A stretch of DNA of 64,000 bases, from the NCBI GenBank assembly GCA_021432635.1, contig MU270030.1, forward strand, positions 1,164,331-1,228,330, given 5' to 3'. The notes beneath the pieces were generated by a model, which was not told the DNA's origin, searched no databases, and worked only from the letters and a program-made list of their open reading frames with translations. Source of the stretch: Thozetella sp. PMI_491. Its lineage: Eukaryota > Ascomycota > Sordariomycetes > Chaetosphaeriales > Chaetosphaeriaceae. Shown here one piece after another: positions 1 to 11,072 of the stretch (position 1 is its first letter; the number at the start of each line of letters is the position of its first letter). The position numbers and the translations under genes were made by a program.

Positions 1-1072
1 TTTCGTCCCAGTCGAAAGGCACGTCGATGACCCTCGAGAGTGCGAAATATGTGGCCATAAGCAGCAGTGCAGTGGACTCGCACTGCCCGACGCACTTGAC
101 AAAAGTGTTTGGAGTCTCAGTGAGAAAGCGGGTATACAAAGTTCGATCCGGTGTGCGATACATCAAGGTCAAGAAGGCAATGACGTCCTGGTACGCTGTG
201 TACCTGTGCCTGGGGGTGCTCATCCGTGGGCAGCCTTGGAGGAGGAACGCAAAAAGAGGGTCATTGCGCGGTAGCGAGAGGGCGGGAAACTGCGAGATCT
301 TGGGCCAGTAGGCAAGTGGCATAAATTCCACCGCGGCAGTCACGAAGTGACCAACTCCACGCCAACATTTGAGCCAGTCGACGACACCGGCAATGTTTGG
401 CGAGGCAAAAGCACGGGCCTCGATGGTCTGACAGGCGATTAAGTTGGACGTGGCAAATAAGGCCGGGAAGTTAGATATATTAATGCCAGTCCGGACTTCA
501 GCGAGCTGGCCGGCAATGGAACGGTTCAAGTACGTAAGAAGAGTCGCGCCTAGTTGTGGGGTGCGCCGCTTGTCTGGGGGTTTGGCCGCCCCGTGACTTA
601 GGAATATGTATGCCATGAATGGGTATTCGAAGGCTAAGGTCGCGTTGGATTTGAGAAACAGCTTGGCCACACCATACTCAGAGAGGTCCTGCTGCCCGAG
701 CCGGTAGAAGTATCGGTGCCAGAGATCCTGCTCGAGCAAGCGCGACGCCGGGTCCATGCTCTGGCCCCGGTACAGGGGCCAATCTAGGGAGACGGGGAAA
801 GGTAATTCCTCAGGCGATATTTCTCCATAAGGTCGGCGTTGAGGCTGAGGGCCAGCAGTTTTGGATGCAGATTCTCCACCTGTCGCCACGACCTTGTACT
901 CTGCTTTAGAGGCTATACGTCGAAGGTGAGTCACCTGAGACTGGCCAGTACAAGCCGCTTCGAGAGCAACTTGAGGCCCTGTCCGACTCAATGCGCTAAT
1001 TGCGGTCGGCCCGGCTCGGATGACCTTTGGCCGACCGCCGGTGAGGGAGGTCACGGGATCTGTTTGGCTCAT
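1..1072 (-). CDS. UPC2-like fungal transcription-factor domain protein, partial (C-terminus outside window)
   Basis: One frame stays open on the minus strand from an ATG at 1072 to the left edge, giving about 357 residues without an intron. The middle part (from about residue 110) has the helical pattern of the fungal-specific domain found in UPC2-type C6 regulators: a segment AFEYPFMAYIFLSHGA, then ALFATSNLIACQTIEARAF and VVDWLKCWRGVGHFV, matching the family's A-F-x-H-P-F-L and A-L-F-A-x-S-x-L landmarks. Family knowledge: such proteins are nuclear regulators of sterol uptake or secondary metabolism. No CX2CX6C zinc cluster is visible in the frame or in the 300 bp upstream. The protein may therefore lack a DNA-binding domain, or start in an exon I could not see. 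The frame is open 5' of the ATG up to a TAG near 1246, so the start is uncertain. The coding nature is fairly sure, the exact subfamily less so. Confidence 0.6.
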   Translation of the reverse strand, partial: MSQTDPVTSLTGGRPKVIRAGPTAISALSRTGPQVALEAACTGQSQVTHLRRIASKAEYKVVATGGESASKTAGPQPQRRPYGEISPEELPFPVSLDWPLYRGQSMDPASRLLEQDLWHRYFYRLGQQDLSEYGVAKLFLKSNATLAFEYPFMAYIFLSHGAAKPPDKRRTPQLGATLLTYLNRSIAGQLAEVRTGINISNFPALFATSNLIACQTIEARAFASPNIAGVVDWLKCWRGVGHFVTAAVEFMPLAYWPKISQFPALSLPRNDPLFAFLLQGCPRMSTPRHRYTAYQDVIAFLTLMYRTPDRTLYTRFLTETPNTFVKCVGQCESTALLLMATYFALSRVIDVPFDWDE

Positions 1073-2322
1073 CTCGCACGAGCCAGCTCGGGGGCAAAGG
1101 GGAATGGAGATAAGCAGTATTATGCTATTACCGGGGGGAAATAGCTGTTTCAACTGGACTACCGGCCCAGCATAGCTTGCGGGTAGGCGGTATTGGGACT
1201 TTTGCAGCGTGAGGTCCAAAGCGGGATGGGAAGTGCCTGCAGGTAACTATGGGGACACAAATCTGCAATATTATGTGGCATGTGGGCTGGGCTGGTGGGA
1301 CTCGGCTGGCTATCGGTCGTCAGCCGACTCCCCGAACTGGGTCTCCACCCCATCCTTCCTCGCCAAGCTGCCAAATCTCTCTATACTGTATTCATACTAG
1401 TCAGGTACAGGCCCCTGGATGTATGCATATAGGCGTACTGCGAACATGTTATGGCGGGTGCGTCCCGCCTAGGGGAGAGGGCAGAAGGTCGAGCGCTAGA
1501 AAAGACAAGAGACCCTTTCTGTTCGCTACCTTTGTTGTGTCACGCATAAACCGGCAACTAAAATGTCCATCAGGAAGCCTTTTGTTAACCCCCTTAGGAG
1601 CCCCGAAGTGGTATATAAGGTGATTACTACTGATGATGGGAAATGCTATGCGCGTGTGACCAGTCTTGAGGAAGTTTGATACTATTGCATCCTCAATTTA
1701 TTCCCTTCGATAAAATTAAAGTGAATGTGTTGTTGACGATCTAACTCAGATACGCTGCTGCAACGAATAACTAACCTTCGTAAAAGGAAGGTCGCCTCAA
1801 AGCTCGAATCCCCTAAAAACTAAACCAGTTTAACTTTTTATTTTATTTTATTTTATTCTTTCTTTTTTTTCCCCTTTTTTTTTCCAAAAAAAAAGAATAG
1901 TTAGACAGCTTCCATCCTATAGAAAGAGTGAACGAACTGCCGGTCCAAAATATTGTCTGCTGAATGTCGCACAGCCACAGTGCTGCCTAGCATGAAGAAA
2001 CAGCCAATGTCAGGACACTTTCGTTGTACCAACTGAGAATACACATAATCTGGTTCTCCAATTAGATACAAGCGATCACCGCCGAACCACTCCATCTCTT
2101 CGGTGAATGATTAAAAGTATGGTACCGCGATAAGGGGAGGGCACTTTTGGGACCCAACCGCAGTGCTGCGTTTCCCTGGATTGTCAATGAGCACATGTAT
2201 AGCATTCCTCGTATGATTCCTTCCGCCTTGGCGTATGATTTGCCGGAGTCTTAAGTAGAGTAGTCTACTAGGCCCGTTTCCAAAGCCAAATTGCATTAGG
2301 ATTCCATACCTTGTAACTTACT
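1073..2322. other. Intergenic region with homopolymer tract
   Basis: No supported gene. Positions 1833-1894 are a T-rich then A-rich low-complexity tract. On the minus strand, 2296 to 1901 is one frame with a single stop near 2110 and could be a decayed coding remnant, but nothing in it was recognised. Confidence 0.5.
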
Positions 2323-4924
2323 ATGGCAGACCCTGCGTCCATTGTCGGGACAGTTATTGCCGTTGCCCAAGCGATCAACTCAACTGCCAACACAATTCAA
2401 TGGCTTGTATCCATCCGCAACGCCCCGGTTGAGCTAGCCGATTTACAGAACCAAGTTTGTCTTTGCTCACGTAGTATCTCCGATGTGAACCTATCTCACA
2501 GTGTCCTAGCTTCAATCTACAAGGGGCTATTTGGAGCGACTCCGGCCGATTCTTGAGTCCCTTGAGCCTCATACTACGGATTTGCCGACCTCTCCTCTCG
2601 ACTATACGAATATTGTGACTAGCAATCTCGAGGCCGACATTGGAAGTCTTTGTGACGCTCTAAAAGAACTTAAAATCGACCTGAATGCTAACCCTACCTG
2701 TCTTTCACGTCGTCAGAAGTTCCGGTGGCGTATAAACCGGAGTCTTATCGTTTCATTCCGCGACAAGGTTCGCTGTAGATGCAATGAGCTGGCAAATGCG
2801 GTTCAGCTCTTGGCTCCAGTTCAAAGGTGTGTGCGCCTATCCAGCTGATAGGGAGTAAAGGGCTAGTGCTATTGACGATTTCCTTCTCGAATTCATTTTT
2901 TTTTTTTTTTTTTTTTGCTCAAGAGTGTCTAATCGTACTGCTCCACGGATAGCCAAGCGTCCAGGTCACTCATCCTGGGCCTGGAGCTGAAAATAGACGA
3001 CGGGTTTACAAATCTTACAACTGTTGCCGAGCGCGCAACCGAACGCGCCATATCATCCATCAACAGCCTGAATAGAGAGAAGTTCACGGAAACGAAACCC
3101 AGTCTCCCGTCACTTTTGGGTCAGAAAGCACCACTGTAATGGGATCTCCAATATCGCCGGTCAGCAATTTTGATCATTCTAAAGCGGTGTCGCCATCGAT
3201 TGGCGTACCCTTGTGGACTCATGATAGTTTAGTGCCTGTCCGAGTTGGACTCAGAGGCCGTTGCCCTACTGCTTGCCGGTGCCAATGCCATTTCACTCGA
3301 AATGTCCAACTCCCGACACCGTCTGAGTATATACTCGGCCGCATTCTTATTGCCTATAATGGGATTCCTATATTGAACCCACGTCCTTGCGACTCTTCAT
3401 TCTGCTTGAATAGCAAATCAAGATACATACATCTCCAATATTTATTCCCGACGGCATTTTTCCGATCAGTTCTCCATATATATGCTTCGATTAGCAGCCT
3501 GGTTGGTCGGGGATCATCCCTACACCTCAGTATCTCGAGAATCCTCCCAAAGGACCATGTCATCTGGCATGCTATCGGGACAAACAATATCTCGCATATC
3601 CGGAAGATGGTTGCTTCAGGTGTGGTATTACCAACAGATACTCACCCACAGGGTAACGATTTACTCTGTGTAAGTAAACATTCTCTCGTCACTGCCCGAA
3701 GTGTAGCACCGCTCTGGCAATTTAACCATCGTCGGACTATTCGAGGTAGCCTAGGAGCTAACTATTATCCACCAAGTTCGCTATGTCTAGAAACTTGAAG
3801 GACTCCTCTGAATTTCTCCTATCTCTGGGTACAGATCTGTCAAAACCTGGCCTAAACGGGCTGTACGTGACCGCTGCGACGCTGGCCGCTAGTTTCCCGC
3901 ACTAATCAATACACCAAGCTCTCCGGCAATTATAGCCTTTGTACGCCTTCACCGCTACGCAGGTGGGGACGATGCGATGTCGCCTATTTCTAAAAAGATC
4001 TCTGAGATCGTTGAGGAAGATGACTACTCGAGTTCTCTCATCATGGCTGCAGTATTAGGCGAAATCAACATGACTGTCGAGGAAGCTCTCGCTCGATGCC
4101 CCGGTGAACTGGACTGTCCTGCGAAGGACGGAGGCACGCCACTTCATTGGGCAGTCAGACGTCATAATTTACGGGCCTTGAATCTGCTCGTTCAGTGCAA
4201 AGCGGATTTGAATGTCAGAGATATGCTTGGCCAAACGCCGTTGGTCATCGCGGCTTGGGAGGGGCTTCTCGATTTTGCTGAAACCCTTCTCCAAGCAGGA
4301 GCTGATATTGAACGCCCCAATAATAGTGGGGGTACCCCCATTATTCTTGCCGCCAGCTTCAGACAGGCTGCCATGGTTGAACTCTTGATCCGATATGGAG
4401 CTTCAGTCAATGTGGAGAGTAGTATCAGTTCGGCTCTTCACGAACTGATGCCATCCAGAGACGAGGGCAGTGAGGCATATATTGCTAGCATCTTGGTAGG
4501 CGCCGGAGCAGACATAGATTTCCCTGACGAATTTCTTCGGTCCCCCGTTATGGAAGCTGTTTACCGAAATGATTCAACAGCGACGAAGCTGTTCATGATG
4601 TTCTCGCCAAGCCTCACGATGATTGATATAACGGGGAAGTCTGTGCTGCATCTCGTGGCCATGGAAGGGACAGCTGCAGTGATGGACATGCTGTACGGAA
4701 AACCACGAGGCCTTGATCCGAATACGAGAGATAATTGTGGGAATACCGCGCTACATTATCTACAGGAGCGTATTCCAGACTGTACAGGTAATATACGAGG
4801 ATCAAAGCCGGTCGTGGAGGAAGATGTTACGGCTTTCTACCGACTTGTCGCGAGTATAAACACGATCACTGAAGTGACAGGATCCGACAACGAAGAGGAC
4901 GATTTCTTTGATGCTGTTGAGTAG
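2323..4924 (+). CDS. Ankyrin-repeat protein with N-terminal fungal STAND-like helical domain; one frame break
   Basis: Proposed exons: 2323-2454, 2510-2826, 2953-3669, 3777-3862 and 3919-4924. The N-terminus starts MADPASIVGTVIAVAQAINS, the signature opening of the fungal N-terminal domain found in STAND/NLR-like and ankyrin proteins. Exon 3 carries a conserved C-x-C-H segment followed by a helical stretch (RILIAYNGIPIL, FPTAFFRSVLHIYAS) usual before the ankyrins. Exons 4-5 hold ankyrin units such as GGTPLHWAVRRHNLRALNLL and GQTPLVIAAWEGLLDFAETLL, ending with an acidic tail. Intron 2 (2827-2952) contains a run of about 20 T. Within exon 3 the reading frame changes between 3076 and 3137: the upstream frame (ERATERAISSINSLNREK) stops at 3137, while the downstream frame is open from 3076. 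No good GT-AG intron explains it, so this is either a missing base in the assembly or a disabling mutation. Role is inferred as protein-protein scaffold; substrate unknown. Confidence 0.7.
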
Positions 4925-5425
4925 AGAAGAAACCTGCAAATGTTTCTCACTTCTTTTATCTCGCTATATAAAACCATGCCCAAGCTTCTCATTGGCGTTT
5001 TGGACCGTGCATTTGGGTCGGATATGGGCACGGGGACCTGGAGTTTCCCTTGTTGGGCTTGGCCTCCTTACCCCTATAATATACATGTTTCTCGTCAGTA
5101 ATTCGTTTTTACGGTTTTTGTCGTACTGCTACGCTAGAAAAAGCTAGCTGGAGTATCTGTTATAAATGAAACCTGATCGTATCAATCTATCTACTGGCAG
5201 AGAGAGAGCTCCACCGCTCTTATATGGTCGTCAGCGAGCTCAGGCTCCCTGGTCCCCTGTACTACAATAGAGCTAATGCTAGTCACGGTTCTAACTCAAC
5301 TAGTTGTATCGTAAATAAGCTTGATTTTTCTGAAGTAAAACGCTACTTGAAGAATCCAACGATACGTCGCAATCCCGTTGTTTACGTTTTAGCCGACTAG
5401 ATGGATATAGCAGCTTCCTCGAGTT
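4925..5425. other. Convergent intergenic spacer with repeat copy
   Basis: Lies between two 3' ends. It contains copy A of a dispersed repeat (5155-5320, listed separately); nothing else recognised. Confidence 0.6.
5155..5320. repeat. Dispersed repeat, copy A
   Basis: Shares a collinear block with 12105-12270. Matching landmarks in order are ctact-gcagaga, ccgctcttatat, ggtcccctgt, tagagct-atg and gct-tag in both. By eye about three quarters of bases agree, and many differences are transitions. This copy more often carries T or A where copy B has C or G, as expected if repeat-induced point mutation acted on it. Confidence 0.65.
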
Positions 5426-6957
5426 TTATGCAGAATCGTCTGTCTCGCCCATCATTTCTAATGTCTTGCGAACTAGCATTTTGCGCTCTTCCTGTACCGC
5501 GTTGGCCTCAGTATTCTTGCCCTGCGCACGCAGGATGACCTCTAGGCCATTCAGCCCCTCGAATAGATCGCCATCTTCGCGAGTTCTCGCCCAGTGTGCC
5601 ATTGCTAGCTCGATGGCGCGACGAATGGAATCCTCGGCCGCGCCCAACCGGCCCAGCCGGTAGTTTGTGCTACCCAGCAGGGAGTACATGTTGAATGCCC
5701 CTTCAGGACACGCATGGACCGCTCGGGCCTTATCTGGGTTATGTAGTACCCCCTCTAGTAGGGTGATACCCTCCTCTAGTATCTCACGATTACCTTGTTT
5801 GGAGCCATGGTGCCGATAATGGCTGGCTAGGCAGCACACGGTAGTGATGTGGCGATCGTCGTAGACATCTAAGCTTTCAAGTTGTTGCAGTAGGTCGCGG
5901 AACCGTATAGTCTTGTCCTCGTGGTCACCGACACCGTTAGGGTGTAACAAGCCGATGCTTAGGCCACTGAGGTCGACAGTCCAAGGGTGAAAGTAGCCGA
6001 TATGCTGAGAAAATTGCTCAACGGCAACAGTCGAGCACATGAGCAGGTGGCGACGGTCGGGTGCGAATCCTCCACCGCCAGACCAGAGTGCATTCCAGAT
6101 TTGCGCGGTAGGATGCCGGGGCCTACCGCTGTCACCGTTTGTTAAAGGGAGCCATGTGAGCTCGTGTAGGTACTTGATTAGATGATTTGCTATAGGACGA
6201 AAATCGCGTGCCGAGGACTCGCGAAGCAAGACCATGATATATATCATCCAGAGGGGCAGCAGGGGCGGCTCAACGCTCGAGAGGATAATCGATAGCTCGG
6301 CAAACGCGATGCGCATCAGACGCGCACCCTGGGCGAAGTCGCCTTCCTTTCCGCCGTTATTTCCTCGTGATGGCCGCTCTAGCAGACCCACGGCGGCTCG
6401 GAAGCGTCCGTAGATCTCCTCGCCCCTGCTCATGGCTCGACTGGTTTGTTCTGCAGCGAGTCGGTGCGCGGGGTAGTCCTGCTCCATGATGGTATTATCC
6501 CCATCGAATGCCCATCGTCTTGTCGAAAAGGCGGCATCATAATAATTCCGGAGCGCGTGATACAACCTCTGCTCGTGTCGAGACTCGAACGGAGTAAGAC
6601 TCCGATAAATCACCGCTGATGCGCTGTTCGCCCCAGGGTTATGATCCGGTAGACTACTGTTGCCCGAGTTTCTGTCGTGTAGTCGGAGCTGGGCCTCTTT
6701 TGAAGACTTGGATTTAACTAAGTTGGCCTTGGGGGCACCCCTCATTGGAGGAAGGAAAACCCAGTCGGTCGGATAACCAGGGCACACGCGAGACCTCACA
6801 CGGCATTGAGAGCAGGAGGGCCGCTTGCCATCACACTATTATAGTGAGCATGGTCACCAGCTCTGGAGATAACTTGGATTAGTCGAAAAGGATCGCTTCT
6901 TACCCCCAGTTTCCGCGAACGGCATGCCTGGCATACCGTCAACTGGCGAGTTTTCAT
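5426..6957 (-). CDS. Zn2Cys6 fungal transcription factor, 487 aa
   Basis: Two exons, 6957-6904 and 6835-5426, joined across a 68-nt GT-AG intron (6903-6836, branch-like ctaat). The junction restores a perfect binuclear cluster, CX2CX6CX6CX2CX6C at residues 9-36 (CQACRSRKLGC, then C26, C29 and C36), followed by PGYPTDW. The intron falls exactly before the third cysteine codon, phase 0. Reading only the long exon would miss the N-terminal half of the zinc cluster. The rest is mostly helical, with a fungal-specific-domain-like region (LYHALRNYYDAAF, PLLPLWMIYIMVLLRES), a length and layout common among short C6 regulators. It probably binds CGG-containing sites in the nucleus; target genes are unknown. 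It is convergent with the ankyrin gene and has no obvious partner. Confidence 0.9.
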
Positions 6958-7397
6958 CGTTTGACATCAACTCCAAGTCAGGGCAGTTTTCTCGACGTTT
7001 TGAACGGAAATAAAAGAATAGTTGGTCTCATGTGGTTGTGGGATCTGGCTGACTTATAGGCTTGGCGAATTAACTTGACATATTAGGTTTAATTTCGAAG
7101 GCTTTTGCCGATCCGGCTGTGGATGAAGAACGGCGGTCTTATATACGCTAAGCTGCTTTAGGAAACATAAATCGCCAAGCCTTTGAGCCGCTGAAGAACA
7201 GTTTTGTCGGGAGCCCCGATATATTGGTCCTCCTTGCTGTATTTACAGCGCTTCCTGGCTTAGCCCTGTCAGGTGTCGTTCCTGGTTAAGTCCTTACTCA
7301 GGGCTTCCTAGGGGATTCGCAGGCGCCTCGGTTTGCAGGCGCCCTTGTAGGTATTAAACTTTTATACTCGTTCCCTTTATTGAAATAACCCTTAGTA
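6958..7397. other. Intergenic region
   Basis: Upstream region of the Zn2Cys6 gene and 3' flank of the LysM remnant. No gene, repeat or RNA recognised. Confidence 0.5.
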
Positions 7398-8099
7398 CTA
7401 GGTAGGCGGCTTGAACACGCCACAGTATATACCATCTTTCTTGGGCTCATTTGAATAACACCAGCAATACCCGCTGTTTTTTTTGGTGTTAATCAAAGCT
7501 AACGGACTGCGGAAAACAGTGCAAATATGAGGTGAAGGCACAAGATAGAATTTACTACAGCCTGCAATCATTCCGGGTTGAATGGGACTCGGAGTGGCTG
7601 CTGGGTTATGATCAACTAGGGCTCCCGTGGCAGTAGTCTGGCTAGTCTCGGTCACCGTGATCTCCGAGGTTACCGTGGTTGCTGTGATCGTATTTTCTGT
7701 GTCTGTGTCCGGGTTATCATAGCAGTCGCTATCTGGATCATCCGGGTCGCAGTCGGGATCCGGGTCCGAACTTCCCGGACGACTAGCGCTGGTGGTGCTG
7801 GATCGTGCGTAAAAGAGGTTGGCTCACTCCTGACTCGAATGTGGTACTTTATGGCGAAGGATGTATCGCTGATATAGGGGTCCTGTTCGCCACATTTAAT
7901 CCAGTCACTCCAGCGATGAGAGGTTGGATGGCAAGGCCTCGGAGCCAGAAGGTTAGTGGTTTCCCTTAGACAAAGATCATCTAGGAGGAGCTTTACAGGT
8001 TGATAGAAGCATGCTCCCCGAGGGGCGTAGTGGATCATTGAAATTCATATTAGGCATCAGCCATGTCAAGATAGCAATAGCTGCTCGCTGGGGTCGCAT
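7398..8099 (-). pseudogene. Degenerate secreted LysM-domain gene
   Basis: A minus-strand ATG at 8099 opens a plausible signal peptide (MRPQRAAIAILTWLM), but this frame stops near 7980. Coding character continues in a second frame (KLLLDDLCLRETTNLL, SDWIKCGEQDPYISDTSF) and then in a third. The third frame carries an Asp/Pro-rich linker (DPDCDPDDPDSDCYDNP), a Thr/Ser linker, PIQPGMIAGCSKFYLV and a final CGVFKPPT. The linker plus GCSKFYLV...C pattern is typical of fungal LysM proteins, which bind chitin fragments in the apoplast or cell wall. The expected N-P-x-V-G-x-x-C core of the LysM is not preserved. I found no donor/acceptor pairs that would join the first two frames, so I read it as a frameshifted, decaying gene; an intron may still explain the second shift near 7825. 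Confidence 0.5.
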
Positions 8100-9172
8100 C
8101 TTGGTGCTGTCTGGGAGGTATAAACACTGTAAATGATAGCGGCTTTGCTGGCAGAACTCAAGATAAAGCACTGTTTAGCTATGGTGAATCCGGTGATGTC
8201 GAAGAACGGTAGCTACCCGTATGAGAGAAGCTTGAATAGGCGGGATACCGTTGGGGAGGTCTATATATATCTGATGTCTTGGTGGGCATGGTTAAGCGTC
8301 AAGTACGCCGCGTTGTACGGATCAAGGTGGAGCGATCAATCCTTGCACTTTTTGGTTGTTCAAGACACGATCACGATGCTTAGCGTTGGTAGGTTTCTAT
8401 TTGCGCGCTTAGAGCTTTCTCAAAGGGGGTGCATCGCGGTGTTACCGGGCTTTGCTGATGCTGTCAGCCTTGCCTGCTCCCCTAACAATTCTTGGCGTGT
8501 TTCAAGGCCTGTTATGCCAACTTGTAGGCTCTCTTGTGCTTCCAACATCTATGTAAATTTCGCCTCAGTTGGCGGCCTTGGCAGCGATTGTGAGCAACAC
8601 AAGTGCCTCGGTTTGGTAATTGATGGGGACAAAGCCGCCGCGTGCAAGCATTGCAAGGGTGTATTTGGCGCTATGACGGGCTAGGATTTAGCCGTCGTGA
8701 GTATCGCCGATTCTAGTGCTGCAAACCAACATGTAGGATTAAGCAGGTGATAAGTCTACCTAATAGTGCTTGGCGAAGCTTACATGGCTAGCTGATCAGC
8801 GGTAGGAAGGTGAACCTACCGTCCAGTTGGTGTTGGTCGGCCCGGTCTCACCCTCATAAAGCACCAGGCCGTTGCAAATCAACACGAGTAGTGGCGACGC
8901 TATTATTGTTAATTTAGTCTTGGAGGATTTGGTTAAGAGGCGACTAGTCGTAAAATGCCTCAAATGTTCACAGCTGAGCAGTATCCATGCATTCATATTG
9001 CCCTGCCCATTGCGATAGTAGAATTGGTGGCCTTAGATGATGCATTCCGCGCCCAGAAGTATTCTATAACACTACAAACTTAAGAGGAAGTGTCAAGGTG
9101 GGTAAATATTGAGGCTATAGAGTAGGACAACCGTTGCTATGGCACGCTACGCGCGATAAATTGTATCTTAGG
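8100..9172. other. Intergenic region
   Basis: A plus-strand open frame at 8133-8684 (183 codons) has no recognisable family, no signal peptide and irregular composition. I do not call it a gene. Nothing else was seen. Confidence 0.45.
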
Positions 9173-9955
9173 TCAGGCCATATATTCTCTCATTCTCTCC
9201 GTGGTCTCTTCGACAGCCTTCTTCTTGTCCCAAGATGTGCCGGGCCACCCCGCCTCTTTTAGAATCTCGATTCTCAGTGCCTCGAGCCCATCCACCTCTT
9301 CAGAGCGGCTGATCATGGTCACCTGGCCTTCGCTCCCTTCCTCCATGCTCGGGATCCAAGTTAGTATAGAGAATTGTTCCATACACATATCAAAGAAGGT
9401 TTTGATGCGGAAAACCCGCACATCCCTCCATTGTGCATTGAACCACTGACTAAGGTCCTGGCCTTCGTCGTGATAGTCGTTATAAACTAGATCTCCAAAC
9501 AAAGCTGTATCGGGGAAGTCGCCGTCTTCCTTAGTCCAAACAATTGCGCCACGGCTGGTGTCACAATAAACATTGAATCCGTATTCTTCACATTTAGTCA
9601 AGCAGATGAGAGGGCTGCCAGGTGCGTCGGGTGCCTCCCTCTTCTCCAGCTCATGATCCCAGCTGTGTAGCTCAGACTTCCAGTTGTGCAGCCATGTGTG
9701 CTCCATGATTTCGCAACCTGATTCGGCATTCCCGAAGTATGGTAATTGTCGGATGAGGGCTATGACGGTGTCGTTGTAGCCCATCTTGCGGTACTCCTCG
9801 TACGGGATGGTGGGCCATCCGCCTGGAGGGGGGTACTCCACCCACTCGATGCTTTCACCAGCATGCATGCGCACTAAGAAATTGTAGAAGGAGCTAATGA
9901 TAGACACTGTCTCCTCAAGATTATACGAAGAAGGTTGTACGGGAACGATAGCCAT
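9173..9955 (-). CDS. Uncharacterised fungal protein with YPPPGGWP motif, 260 aa
   Basis: An intronless frame on the minus strand. The frame is open up to 10201, but I choose the ATG at 9955 (MAIVPVQPSSYN). The upstream part looks non-conserved, and a TATATATA element at 10070-10063 sits about 110 bp before this ATG. The segment SIISSFYNFLVRMH followed by WVEYPPPGGWPTI and VIALIRQLPYF resembles a large family of ascomycete proteins of unknown function that share a helical start, a P-P-x-x-G-W-P motif and the phrase LR-LPY. Later parts include Trp-rich and acidic segments; there is no signal peptide or membrane span, so it is probably intracellular. No function can be assigned. Confidence 0.75.
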   Translation of the reverse strand: MAIVPVQPSSYNLEETVSIISSFYNFLVRMHAGESIEWVEYPPPGGWPTIPYEEYRKMGYNDTVIALIRQLPYFGNAESGCEIMEHTWLHNWKSELHSWDHELEKREAPDAPGSPLICLTKCEEYGFNVYCDTSRGAIVWTKEDGDFPDTALFGDLVYNDYHDEGQDLSQWFNAQWRDVRVFRIKTFFDMCMEQFSILTWIPSMEEGSEGQVTMISRSEEVDGLEALRIEILKEAGWPGTSWDKKKAVEETTERMREYMA

Positions 9956-10062
9956 CTCGGAGCTGTCAGATCTGTGACCGTATGGGATGGCGAGCAAAGG
10001 AGGAAATGCGTCGGCTTGGGACGAGGCAATTGTTTTGTGGGGTCCTGTTGGCCGAGGTGCAC

Positions 10063-10070
10063 TATATATA
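10063..10070 (-). promoter_or_regulatory. TATA-like element
   Basis: TATATATA about 110 bp upstream of the ATG at 9955 on the minus strand; it supports choosing that start over the one at 10201. Confidence 0.4.
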
Positions 10071-10201
10071 CTATCTCCTTGTAAGGTACTGTACCTTCGA
10101 TACCCCTGCATGGAAATCCTGGACCAATTATTGGGGCCCAAGGCCATGTTAGATGTCGTACCAACGAGCTCCAGGTGGGGGAGATGGCTCAGGGCCAACA
10201 A

Positions 10202-11072
10202 TCCTGCACAGCCTCGAAAATCTCATCGCGTTATTGATTATAGGTAGCGTTGGTGTTGGTTACCCTGTTTCGTATAAAATAAAGAAAGTCGCTCTAGCGC
10301 CGGTATGCTAACAGTGTTCTTGGCATGTTCGGTTGTGTTCTGGCGCCAACTAGCCGAATGAAGACTTCACCCAACAGAACGTTACAGTAGTCCTGGAAGC
10401 GTAGAAAGCTAGTGACCGTCGCTAAATTAGCACGGCTAGCTGTCCCTTCCGCATGGATAATATAGCCAACACTAGATATAGGTAGTACCATCGAGGGCTT
10501 AGGGTTATGATGTCTAAACTTAGCTTAGGCTAATAGCTTCTACGAGCCTAGAGCTCGTCATGACCACCGTTTTAGGATATAAAATTCGCCAAGCACGGCC
10601 TATATACCTGCACATGCATACCGAATTATTTGCCTAATTCTGAGCTAGCTCCTTGATGCTTAGGTCTTTATCGACTGCATGTTGATAGGTTGTTGGAACC
10701 TCTTCCCTTCGGCATTCGATAGCGGTTACTGCAAGCAAGTTCCATGGTACCTTACGTTGAATATAGGAAGCGCAGGGCAAACCCCAGCATTAACCATCCT
10801 CTAGCCGAGATGCCCAGAAGAGATAGGCAGCTGACCACTATCGGTGTTATTGACGGCAATGAAGTCCTTTCCTACCCTCTAAATGAAGACAGGGAACTTG
10901 AGGTTTTGCCGACTTTCTAGCGCAGTGGTGTTTGAAACGGACTATATATACGGTCCTCCTCTGCTTCCTGCAATCCAGCCTCCACCCATCACTTCCAGTC
11001 CAGCCTCCATCCATCACTTCCAGTCCAGCCTAGGCAACACATTCAACCAACTCCATCAAGAGCTACGTCAAG
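10202..11072. other. Intergenic region with TATA element and 5' tandem repeat
   Basis: Divergent spacer. A TATATATA-like stretch lies near 10944-10951, followed by a 25-bp tandem repeat just before the ATG at 11073. A 65-codon minus-strand frame at 10491-10294 was seen but not recognised. Confidence 0.5.
10974..11031 (+). repeat. Tandem repeat, 25-bp unit, in presumed 5' UTR
   Basis: Units 10974-10998 and 10999-11023 differ at one position (cctccaccc versus cctccatcc), with a partial third unit to 11031. The repeat lies between the TATA-like element and the start codon of the secreted protein gene at 11073, so it is probably transcribed as leader sequence. Confidence 0.8.

Noticed and set aside
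141-149. GTTCGATCC resembling a tRNA B-box
   Set aside because: Lies within the coding frame of the UPC2-like gene and no A-box or cloverleaf is present at the right distance.
839-1144. Plus-strand frame containing CANCGRPG, like half a zinc finger
   Set aside because: Antisense to the UPC2-like frame, only one C-x2-C pair, and no continuation.
8133-8684. 183-codon plus-strand frame with a C-x2-C near its end
   Set aside because: No family resemblance, no signal peptide and no supporting splice or promoter features; its composition looks non-coding.
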